Below are positions 35,259 through 44,766 of a stretch of 64,000 nt of DNA, one piece after another (position 1 is the first letter of the stretch; every line of letters begins with the position of its first letter). Location of the stretch: NCBI GenBank assembly GCA_964425755.1, contig CAYRNY010000011.1, positions 116,209 to 180,208 of the forward strand, written 5' to 3'. Source of the DNA: CAYRNY01 sp964425755. GTDB lineage: Bacteria > Chloroflexota > Anaerolineae > Aggregatilineales > Aggregatilineaceae. Position numbers and translations under genes: made by a program. The notes below the pieces were generated by a model. That model was not told where the DNA came from and ran no database searches. It saw only the letters and a list, made by a program, of their open reading frames with translations.

Positions 35259-36587
35259 ATGGTGCGCGACGGTGTGCAACGATGGGTGAGCGTGCTGATC
35301 CTGCTGGCAGTGACCGGCACGCTGGCAGCAGCAGCGACATCCCCCGCAGCGGGACAGGGACCGGCCTACAGCGCGCGCGGGCCTTACGCCGTCGGCGTGC
35401 GCGATTACGTGATCGAGGACGGCGCGCGCCCGCTGTCCGCCAGCGTGTGGTATCCCGCACGCGACGCGCAGCAAACCGGCGCGTCGATCACGTACCAGGT
35501 GCCGGGCCTCACGATCGCGGGACAGGCGCGGCGCGACGCTGCGCCGGACGACGCGCACGGCTCGTATCCGCTGGTGATCTTCTCACACGGGGCGGGCGGC
35601 TTTCGCTTCCAGTCCACGTATCTCACCGAGCATCTCGCTTCACACGGCTTCGTCGTGATCGCGACGGACCATCCCGGCAGCACGCTGTTGGACGAGATCG
35701 GCGCGCGTTTCCGGGCGGCTGGCGACGACGCCCCGGCCACGCCCGAACCCGGCAACACCCTGGACGAACTGCGGGCCAACCTACGCGCGCTCAGCGGGTC
35801 GTCCCCGCTGCTCGAGACGCTGGCCGACAACTTCGCCGTGCGCCCGCTGGACGTGCTGTGCGTGATCGCGTTCGCGGAGTCGCTGACCGCTGAAGGCGGC
35901 GACCTGGCGGGCCTGATCGACATCGACCGCATCGCCGTGAGTGGGCACTCGTTCGGGGGCTATACTGCGCTGGCGGCTGCCGGCGCGCGGTTGGACTTCG
36001 ACGCGCTGGACGCCTGGTGCCGTGCCCCGCAGGGCCTGCGCTTCAACCCGGACGGCGATCCGGCGTTCGTCCCCATACCGGTGACCCTGCGGATGGCGCT
36101 GGTGAACTGTCTCCTGGGCACGCAGCGCCACCGGATCGCGGACGCGCGCGGGCTGGAGGACGTGCCCGGCGGCCTCTGGCCCGCGACGACCGACCCGCGT
36201 ATCAAGGCAGTGGTCGCGCTCGCCCCCTGGAACGCGGCGATCTTTGGGCCGCGCGGACTCGCTGCGGTGACGGTCCCGGCGCTGATCATGGTCGGCACGG
36301 AAGACCAGACCACGCCGCCAGCGATCGATGCCTACGCGCATTACACGCACATCGGCAGCGACGAGAAGTCACTCGTCGTTTTCGAAGACGCGGGACACCT
36401 GCTGTTCGCCAACGCAGGCATGGGCGTTGACGATCCGGTGTGGGACATGGGGGCGGCGCACACGCTGGTGAATCACGTCACCGTCGCCTTCTTGCGCGCT
36501 TACCTGTACGGGGACGCGGATGCAGCCGCCGCGCTCGCGCCGGAAAAGATCGCTTACAAGGACGTGCTCTACCACCGCGTGCCCTGA
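35259..36587 (+). CDS. Secreted alpha/beta hydrolase (PAF-acetylhydrolase/dienelactone hydrolase-like)
   Basis: 442 aa. A signal peptide (hydrophobic core to about residue 30, AxA-type AAGQ cleavage) leads to an alpha/beta hydrolase fold: oxyanion loop FSHGAGGF, nucleophile elbow GHSFGG, acid in VGTEDQ and His in DAGHLLF. The domain order resembles platelet-activating-factor acetylhydrolase-like esterases. The substrate is unknown. It starts 16 bases after recO, with AAGGCGG as ribosome site, so it may be read through from that transcript. It converges on the sugar permease operon. Confidence 0.87.
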   Translation: MVRDGVQRWVSVLILLAVTGTLAAAATSPAAGQGPAYSARGPYAVGVRDYVIEDGARPLSASVWYPARDAQQTGASITYQVPGLTIAGQARRDAAPDDAHGSYPLVIFSHGAGGFRFQSTYLTEHLASHGFVVIATDHPGSTLLDEIGARFRAAGDDAPATPEPGNTLDELRANLRALSGSSPLLETLADNFAVRPLDVLCVIAFAESLTAEGGDLAGLIDIDRIAVSGHSFGGYTALAAAGARLDFDALDAWCRAPQGLRFNPDGDPAFVPIPVTLRMALVNCLLGTQRHRIADARGLEDVPGGLWPATTDPRIKAVVALAPWNAAIFGPRGLAAVTVPALIMVGTEDQTTPPAIDAYAHYTHIGSDEKSLVVFEDAGHLLFANAGMGVDDPVWDMGAAHTLVNHVTVAFLRAYLYGDADAAAALAPEKIAYKDVLYHRVP

Positions 36588-36598
36588 CGCGCAGCTCT

Positions 36599-37446
36599 TT
36601 ACCCCTTGACCGCACCGGAAGTCAGCCCGGCGACGATACGATTCTGGAACACCAGCACCAGCGCCACCAGCGGCAGCGTGACCACCATCGACGCAGCCAT
36701 GATCTCCGCGATCGGCTCCTGGCGCGCGATCTTGCCCGTAAACTGCGCGATCACGACCGGGACCGTTTGCGCGTTCGGGCTGGTGAGCGTGAAGTTCAGC
36801 GCGAACAGGTACTCGTTCCAGGATGTGATGAACGCCAGCAGGCCGGTGGTCACGAGCGCAGGCGCGGTCAGCGGCAGCAGGATCAACCGGAACGTTTGCA
36901 GCGTGGTTGCGCCATCGACCAGCGCGGCTTGCTCGATCTCTTCGGGCAGGCCCCGGAAAAAACTTGTCAGTACCCATACTGCAAAAGGCAGTGTGAACAT
37001 GGGATAGGCGAAGATCAGCGCAAAGGGCGTGCCGAAGATATCCAGGTCGCGCACGATCGCATACAGCCCGGACAGGATCGAGATGCGCGGGAACATGGTC
37101 ATGGTCAGCACGGCGTAGAGCAGCAATGTGCGTCCCTTGAAGCGCAGCCGTCCCAGCGCGTACGCCGCAAACGAGCCGATCACGATCGCCAGCAAGGCTG
37201 TTGAACTGGACACAAACGCCGAGTTGAACAGCGCACGCATGAAGGTTTGATTCTTGAATACGCTGTTATAGTTCACCCACTGCGGATCGTGCGGCCAGTA
37301 CGTCGCGCGGCCAAACATCTCGTTTTCGCTCTTGAACGAGGTGTTCAGCGCCCAGTAGAAGGGAAACAGCGCGTAAAACGCAATGAGCAGTACCATACCG
37401 AAAAATACCACACGGTTGACGACTGAAAGTACCTTTTTACGTGTCG

Positions 37447-37450
<4 letters not shown>
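36599..37450 (-). CDS. ABC sugar transporter permease (MalG-type)
   Basis: 283 aa with six predicted membrane helices and the EAA loop EQAALVDGATTLQTFRLILL that contacts the ATPase. The ATG at 37450 overlaps the upstream permease stop by four bases (ATGA), so the two are translationally coupled. Last gene of the six-gene sugar operon. No ATPase gene is present; a shared MsmK/MalK-type ATPase elsewhere is expected. Confidence 0.93.
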
Positions 37451-39045
<1,595 letters not shown>

Positions 39046-39121
39046 TGAGGATGTGCTCCATCATGACAACCCGCCGGTCTGTCGGTGGGATGACAGGCGC
39101 CGGCGTGGTGACGGATAGCAA

Positions 39122-39147
39122 ACAGGGGCGGCTCGCACCGCCCCTGT
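39122..39147 (-). terminator. Strong hairpin between binding-protein and permease genes
   Basis: Perfect 10-bp stem ACAGGGGCGG / CCGCCCCTGT with a 6-nt loop in the 125-bp gap. As it sits inside an operon it is more likely to stabilise the binding-protein mRNA or attenuate permease expression than to end transcription. Confidence 0.65.
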
Positions 39148-39170
39148 ACAAACACTATCGATCCGGGCTG

Positions 39171-40466
39171 TTATTCCGCCAGCAGTTGTTGCAGGTCGAG
39201 TTCCAGCAGTTCCACAGCCACATCAGCGTCTTCCTCACCGGTGAGGATGCTATGCACGGCGGTGAAGTAGAGCGTCGAGACTTCGTTGTATTTATCGCCT
39301 ACACCATACGACGGGCGCGGTGTCACGCCTGCAACCACGTCCAACGAGGCAAACGGCATCAGTTCCTGAATGTCGGGGTCCTCGTAGAGCGCGCCAATGC
39401 CGGGCGGTGAGGTGGTCGCCAGGGCGTAATGCTTCTGCTCGTCATAGCTGAGGAAGAATTTTACGAACGCAACAGCGGCGTCGGGATTTTCGGAGTATCT
39501 CGACACGCCCATGTGCCAGCCGCCAAGCGTGGTCGCGTTGATGCCAGCATCACCCATAGGCAGCGGGGCAACGTCGAACTTGCCGGCGACTGCTTCGCTT
39601 TCCACGCTGGTGCTGTAAGCATACGGCCAGTTACGCATGAAGGCCGCGTTACCGGCATGCCACACGCCGCGCGCATCCTCTTCGGCGTAGGTCGTGATGC
39701 CTGGCGGGCTGATCGTGCCCACCCAGCTCGCAGCACGTTCAAACGCAGCGATCGCGCCTTCGGTGTTGACTTCGACTTCGCCCTCGGCGTTCACGATATA
39801 ACCGCCGCCGTTAGAAACCTGCCACTCCAGCGCGTTGCAGGTCAGGCCTTCATACGAATTACCCTGCCACACGAAGCCCCAGAGGTCGTCGTTGCCTTCG
39901 GCACGCTCGCCATCCTGGATGACCTGCGCCATCTCGGTCAACTCGTCCCAGGTTGCGGGCGGGGCGTCATAACCGTATTTTTCGAGCAGGTCGGTGCGGT
40001 AATAGAGCAGACCGAAGCCCAGGCGGAGCGGCATCGCGACCAGGCGGCCATCAACCGTGTCGTTCAGGATCAGGCCCGGCAGGTACATGGCGAGTTCTTC
40101 TTCGGTGAAGTACGGGCTGAGGTCGAGCAGGTGCTCAGCCAACGCGCCGGGGTAGATCACATCGACGCGGATCACGTCGAGGTCGCTGCTCTGCGCTTCG
40201 AACATTTGCAGGTACACACCCAAGACTTCGGTTGTGTCCGGTGAGCCGTTGATGCGCTCAACTGTGATATTGGGACAGACTTCCTTGAAGCGCTCGATTG
40301 CGGCCTCTTCGGCTTCCGGGTGACTGCCAGCCGGATCGCCGTAGTACGTGATCGTGACTTCTTCCGTGCCACAGTCGATAACGGGTTCCACGGGGCCTTG
40401 CGCCATGACGGTCGTCACGGGCAACGCGATGGTCAGGACCAGCAAAAAAACGATAAACTTACGCAT
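39171..40466 (-). CDS. ABC sugar-binding protein
   Basis: 431 aa. Signal peptide with KFIVFLLVLTIALPV core and a VMAQ cleavage region; then a family 1 solute-binding fold starting ITYYGDPAGS, as for trehalose/maltose-type binders. The ATG at 40466 has GGAGGA upstream, so the shorter start is used. Likely delivers the substrate processed by the GH4, PfkB and DUF3604 genes ahead of it. Confidence 0.9.
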   Translation of the reverse strand: MRKFIVFLLVLTIALPVTTVMAQGPVEPVIDCGTEEVTITYYGDPAGSHPEAEEAAIERFKEVCPNITVERINGSPDTTEVLGVYLQMFEAQSSDLDVIRVDVIYPGALAEHLLDLSPYFTEEELAMYLPGLILNDTVDGRLVAMPLRLGFGLLYYRTDLLEKYGYDAPPATWDELTEMAQVIQDGERAEGNDDLWGFVWQGNSYEGLTCNALEWQVSNGGGYIVNAEGEVEVNTEGAIAAFERAASWVGTISPPGITTYAEEDARGVWHAGNAAFMRNWPYAYSTSVESEAVAGKFDVAPLPMGDAGINATTLGGWHMGVSRYSENPDAAVAFVKFFLSYDEQKHYALATTSPPGIGALYEDPDIQELMPFASLDVVAGVTPRPSYGVGDKYNEVSTLYFTAVHSILTGEEDADVAVELLELDLQQLLAE

Positions 40467-40639
40467 GTGTGGTTCCTCCAAAGCTTATTTTGTGTTGAAG
40501 AACTTACGAGCAAAAGCATGATTTGGTGGCTGTAACGTGCTCGAAAGAGGGGCGAATTCTGGCGTGGGGAACTCCTTTCACTACGCCAATGCACGCTCTC
40601 TTATATCTATTTTTAGCACTAATCGATCTATTTGAAAAG

Positions 40640-42169
40640 TTATGTCGCCCCCGCCATCCAGATCGGTGAGCTCCAGGCGTACTGCCCGTTGTGCTGGCGC
40701 ACGCGTACATAGTACCAATCGCGCCCCGTCCCTGTGCCCCAATCCTGCAGCGCGAAGTGCCCCGTATAGGCGGCCTGCGGGACGGCGCGATGAAAACACA
40801 CCGCCGGCGAGACAAACCCGCCCAGATACAGCGTCCGCGCCCCGGTCAGCAAGTCGCCCAGCGCCACCTGGACCGCGCGCCCGTTGACCTGCCCCGTGAT
40901 TTGCGTGTGCGCGTCGCCCTCGATCGTCAGGTTGAGACCCTGCGTGGCGGGCGTTGTGATCGTCGGGTTGCGCCAGGTGTGCGCCGTCCACCGGACGCGA
41001 TTGGCGGCGGGCCGCGCGATGGTGTTCAACACAAAGCGGTCGGCGAGATCGTCCGGCGGCGACTCGATGCCATGCCCGCGCAAATGTGGCTCGATGTCTA
41101 GCAGCCGCCCGCCGCTGACCGCCAGGTCGATGTCCCAGCGCGTGCTGTGCGGTTCCTCGCCCCAACCCACCTCAAGCAGCAGTTTCACCGGCCCGACGAT
41201 ACGTGCCGGATCGGATACCGGCGGGTGCCAGCGGTGGATCACCTGGTTGTTGCGCAGCACCTCGATCACATCCAGCGCTGCGCCGCCCACAGCCGCAACC
41301 TCGATCGTGCGCTCCGGCGAAAATGGCAGCAGCGCCCCCATTGGCTGCCCGTTGAGCGCCACTTCCAGCCGGATGCGATCGCCGGTCAGGGCATACGTGC
41401 GGCGATTCACGATCGCGGACCAGATCCCCTCGCGCGTGAGTGCGTCCGCCCACACCGCGAGCCGTCCATAACCATAATGCCCCGGGTGCGCGCTGTGATG
41501 GTCGGTCGAGCCGATGAACCCGAACACGTGCCCCTGCTGCAGCCCGTATTGCACCGTGCTGCGTTCGTCGCGCGGCCCCATCGAGTGCAGGTATGGATAA
41601 GGGGCTTCGCTGTGTTCCGACAGCCCGTGAAACGACACGATCTCGACGACGGGCGAGAATTCCGGCGAGAACGCGTCCCAGTTGATGCCGCGATAGCCGG
41701 CCCGGTAACCGATGTGGTGCGGGATCAGCAGCGCGGGGACGCCTTCACCGGCCAGCGCCCGTAGTTGCCCGCGCAGGTCCTCGATCGTAGCGGCGGGGAT
41801 GATGCGGCTCGCCGCGCCGTCCTTGAAATAGATGCAGTGATCGCCGTACTGCATCGAGTGCCATTCGAAGCTGGGGAACGTCACGAAGCGACCTTCGTCG
41901 TTAGCCTGTTCGGTGGCATCCTGGTACTGCGGCCAGCGCTGCTGCGCGACCTCGAAGCCCCGCTCGTGATACGCGACCAGGTAATCCAGGCGCGGATCGT
42001 CGCGCGGGATGTCGGGCCAGTGCGCGTGTACGGTCACGCTGGCGAAATCAAGCTGCTGGCGTGCGTTATGAAACGCGTCCTCAAGCGACCCCTTGCCGTA
42101 GCTGATCCCGCAGTGGTTGTGCAGGTCGCCGTAATAGACGTCCCAGTCGCGATAGGTATGCAGTGTCAT
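40640..42169 (-). CDS. DUF3604/PHP-like metal-dependent hydrolase
   Basis: 509 aa. N-terminal PHP-type metal motif GDLHNHCGIS, then SFEWHSM, PHHIGY and GSTDHHSAHPG supply the His/Asp metal ligands of DUF3604 proteins; the C-terminal 200 residues look like beta-sandwich. Function in this family is poorly known. It lies in the sugar operon between the kinase and binding-protein genes, 33 bases after the kinase stop, which suggests action on a sugar, sugar ester or phosphate. AAGGGG precedes the ATG. Confidence 0.82.
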   Translation of the reverse strand: MTLHTYRDWDVYYGDLHNHCGISYGKGSLEDAFHNARQQLDFASVTVHAHWPDIPRDDPRLDYLVAYHERGFEVAQQRWPQYQDATEQANDEGRFVTFPSFEWHSMQYGDHCIYFKDGAASRIIPAATIEDLRGQLRALAGEGVPALLIPHHIGYRAGYRGINWDAFSPEFSPVVEIVSFHGLSEHSEAPYPYLHSMGPRDERSTVQYGLQQGHVFGFIGSTDHHSAHPGHYGYGRLAVWADALTREGIWSAIVNRRTYALTGDRIRLEVALNGQPMGALLPFSPERTIEVAAVGGAALDVIEVLRNNQVIHRWHPPVSDPARIVGPVKLLLEVGWGEEPHSTRWDIDLAVSGGRLLDIEPHLRGHGIESPPDDLADRFVLNTIARPAANRVRWTAHTWRNPTITTPATQGLNLTIEGDAHTQITGQVNGRAVQVALGDLLTGARTLYLGGFVSPAVCFHRAVPQAAYTGHFALQDWGTGTGRDWYYVRVRQHNGQYAWSSPIWMAGAT

Positions 42170-42202
42170 ATTGCCCCTTGATCAATCACGTAGCGAGCGC
42201 GG

Positions 42203-43114
42203 TCACGGGGTATCGCGCAGGTAGCGCGCAACGTCCGCCGCGGTGGGCACGTTCGCCGTGCCGCGTGCCGTGGTGGACAGTCCCCCGACAATATTGCCCA
42301 GGCGCAGGCAGCGCTCCAGTGGCTCGCCGCGCAGGTAACCGTAGATAAACCCGGCGTTGAAGCAGTCACCCGCGCCGGTCGTGTCGACCACGTCCACCGC
42401 CAGCGCGGGCGTGCGCACGGTCTGCCCGTTGTGCCGCGCGATGGCCCCTTCCGGCCCCAGTTTGATCACGACGGTCGGCACGATCGCCGCCAGCCGGTCC
42501 AGCGCTTCCTCGACCGTGCTGGACCCGGTGAACTGCAGCGCTTCTTTGGCGTTCGGCGCGAACACATCCACCGCGCGCAGTACATCGCGCACGCCCGGCG
42601 TATCCAGCGTCAGGTCGGTTTCCGCGCAGTCCATGAACACGATCCCGCCGTCCTGGTGCACCTGGGCGCTGGCCCGCTGCAGGTCGTCGCCCATATACAG
42701 CACCGGGACCAGCAAACACCGTGCCGGGTTCGCCGCCACATCGGGCAGTTGGGTGGGCCGGTAGGCGTTGGTGTAGGTCACAAACGCGCGGTCATCAGAA
42801 AATGACAGCGACACGCTGAGATTGATCCAGGGCGCGTCACGCAGGCGGAACAGGTGATCGTCCAGCCCGGCGCGTTTCGCCGCGTCGAGTACGTACTGGC
42901 TGAAAAAGTCGTTGCCGAAATCGCACGCCCACCCCACGGACAGGCCCAGCTTGTGCAGCGCGATCACGGTGTTGTAGCTGCCGCCCGGCATCACGTCGAA
43001 GCCGGTCCCAAAGATTTCCTTGCCCAGTTCGGGCATCTGCGGCAGCCCGGTGAAGATCATATCGCAGAAATACACGCCAGATACGACCACGTCGTACCTA
43101 TATCGTTCGGTCAT
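42203..43114 (-). CDS. PfkB-family carbohydrate kinase
   Basis: 303 aa. The GGSYNT N-terminal sugar site and the C-terminal signature DTTGAGDCFNAGF with catalytic Asp identify a ribokinase/PfkB enzyme. Its start ATG follows the GH4 stop directly (TAG then ATG), so translation is coupled. Likely substrates are a monosaccharide freed by GH4, or the disaccharide before cleavage. Confidence 0.92.
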   Translation of the reverse strand: MTERYRYDVVVSGVYFCDMIFTGLPQMPELGKEIFGTGFDVMPGGSYNTVIALHKLGLSVGWACDFGNDFFSQYVLDAAKRAGLDDHLFRLRDAPWINLSVSLSFSDDRAFVTYTNAYRPTQLPDVAANPARCLLVPVLYMGDDLQRASAQVHQDGGIVFMDCAETDLTLDTPGVRDVLRAVDVFAPNAKEALQFTGSSTVEEALDRLAAIVPTVVIKLGPEGAIARHNGQTVRTPALAVDVVDTTGAGDCFNAGFIYGYLRGEPLERCLRLGNIVGGLSTTARGTANVPTAADVARYLRDTP

Positions 43115-44500
43115 CTAGTGCCACTCTCCCACGTAAGGGGCATGTGCCGTTAAATACGCGTCTACCAGCGCCCGCGCGCGCGGATAAGTCAGCACCAGCG
43201 GGTGCGCCATCAGCGCCATGATCGCCGTCCGGCGTGACCGGTTGCGCACGGCCTGCACGGTCAGGCGCTCGTAATGTTTGACTGCCTGGATCAGCATCGC
43301 TGCGCTTTCCGGGATCGCGCCGATCGGCTGCGGGTGCGGTCCCGCGGCGTCGACCCTGCAGCTTACCTCGACCACGTCCGCATCGTCCAGCCCGTCGATC
43401 GCGCCCCGGTTGGGCACGTTCAGCGCCATGTAACGCGCCTCTCCGGTGACCAGCGCTTCCATGATGTCCAGCGCCACGCCCGCGTACCCCTCACCCTCTT
43501 CAGGGTTCACGTCCAGGAACATCTCCCGGAACTGTGCGTCGGCCTCGCCGGGCGTCGGGGCGGCAGCCTGGGCATAATGCATGTAAGTCGACTCGCGCCG
43601 TTTGTTGTAGCGATAGTACACGGTCAGCGCCGCGTCAAGATCGGACGCGATATCCAGCGTGCGCAGTTGGGCCAACAGTTCGCGGTTCAGCGCCGCGATC
43701 TCCTCGCCGCGCGTCCGTTCGTCCGCCAGGATCGACTCAACGGCGCGCTCGGCATAGTAGTAATAGTACAGGTACTCGTTGAGCCACATCCCAAACAATC
43801 GCACCAACTCAGGCTCGAATACGTTCTGAATCGTCTGCGCCAGGAAGTCCGGATCGCTGAGGAACCGTGGCAGCACGTCCTGGCCCTGATACTCGATGCG
43901 CCGCACCCACGACAGGTGGTTCAGGCCGAACACTTCCGGTCGCAGTACGTTGTTCGCCACGCCCAACCGCGCGGCGATCGCGTGCTGTGCCAGGTTCGCC
44001 GAATCGCAAATCCCGATCGCACGCTCAAACCCCGCATCGTGCAACGCCTGGGTCACCAGCCCTGCTGGATTCGTGAAGTTGAACAGCCACGCACCGGGGG
44101 CAACCGCGTCGAGCAGTTCCGCATACGCCAGCACTTCGGGGATGCTGCGCAGCGCCATCGCGAAACCGCCGGGACCGGTGGTCTCCTGTCCCAGCACGCC
44201 GTGCTGCAGCGCGATGCGCTCGTCCGTGATGCGACCCTCGTCGCCGCCGACGCGGATCGTCGTCACCACGAACTGCGCCCCATCCAGCGCGGCGCGGGCA
44301 TCGGTCGTCGTCGTGACGCGCACCGGGCTGCCCATCTTCCGCGCGATCCCGTGCGCCAGCGCGCCCACCAGGTCGAGTTTCTCCGCCGCGATGTCCATCA
44401 GGCAGATTTCCGAGAGTCCGAGCTGCGCGGCCCGTCGTAAGGCGGTCGCGACAAACAGCGGCGCGCGCACGCCGCCCCCGCCAATCACACTCAGTTTCAC
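43115..44500 (-). CDS. Glycoside hydrolase family 4 (NAD+/Mn2+-dependent)
   Basis: 461 aa. N-terminal NAD-binding IGGGGVRAPL, then family motifs FNFTNPAGLVTQAL, GICDSANLAQ (metal Cys) and GLNHLSW (metal His). GH4 enzymes cleave by oxidation-elimination and include 6-phospho-glycosidases, alpha-galactosidases and alpha-glucuronidases. First gene of the operon. No PTS gene is present, so either the PfkB protein makes a phosphorylated substrate or the enzyme acts on unphosphorylated sugar. Confidence 0.93.
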   Translation of the reverse strand: MKLSVIGGGGVRAPLFVATALRRAAQLGLSEICLMDIAAEKLDLVGALAHGIARKMGSPVRVTTTTDARAALDGAQFVVTTIRVGGDEGRITDERIALQHGVLGQETTGPGGFAMALRSIPEVLAYAELLDAVAPGAWLFNFTNPAGLVTQALHDAGFERAIGICDSANLAQHAIAARLGVANNVLRPEVFGLNHLSWVRRIEYQGQDVLPRFLSDPDFLAQTIQNVFEPELVRLFGMWLNEYLYYYYYAERAVESILADERTRGEEIAALNRELLAQLRTLDIASDLDAALTVYYRYNKRRESTYMHYAQAAAPTPGEADAQFREMFLDVNPEEGEGYAGVALDIMEALVTGEARYMALNVPNRGAIDGLDDADVVEVSCRVDAAGPHPQPIGAIPESAAMLIQAVKHYERLTVQAVRNRSRRTAIMALMAHPLVLTYPRARALVDAYLTAHAPYVGEWH

Positions 44501-44549
44501 GGTTCAGCCTCCTTACTCGCGGCTGGCTACAGCATACTCTCGCGCATGA

Positions 44550-44625
44550 ATTCTAACGCCTGTCCTTCGACAGCAAAAACATCCCGGCAGAATAGACGCA
44601 CCATCCCCGTGCCCCATTCTAACGC
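44550..44625. promoter_or_regulatory. Direct repeats in the sugar-operon upstream region
   Basis: ATTCTAACGC occurs at 44550-44559 and 44616-44625, 66 bp apart, upstream of the GH4 gene in the 266-bp gap shared with glyQS. Possible regulator sites; no regulator gene is adjacent. Confidence 0.3.
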
Positions 44626-44708
44626 ATCGCGGCGGATCGCGGTCTACAAACTGCACACGCACTGACCCTGTTTGTGGCGAGTTGACACATCCTAAGCGCG
44701 CGGCTCTG

Positions 44709-44717
44709 TGTTATAAT
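44709..44717 (+). promoter_or_regulatory. Extended -10 promoter of glyQS
   Basis: TGTTATAAT, a TGn-extended consensus -10, 50 bases upstream of the glyQS start. No T-box leader is evident. Confidence 0.55.
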
Positions 44718-44766
44718 GCCGGGCTGAGTGACCGTATGCTGCAAGTCTGAGAGGCTAGACCCCCTG

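Noticed and set aside
44682..44717. TTGACA (44682-44687) as -35 of the glyQS promoter
   Set aside because: Spacing to TATAAT is 24 bases, too long; the TGn-extended -10 explains the promoter better.
44660..44766. T-box leader for glyQS
   Set aside because: The -10 box lies only 50 bases before the start; too little room for a T-box and no T-box core sequence.
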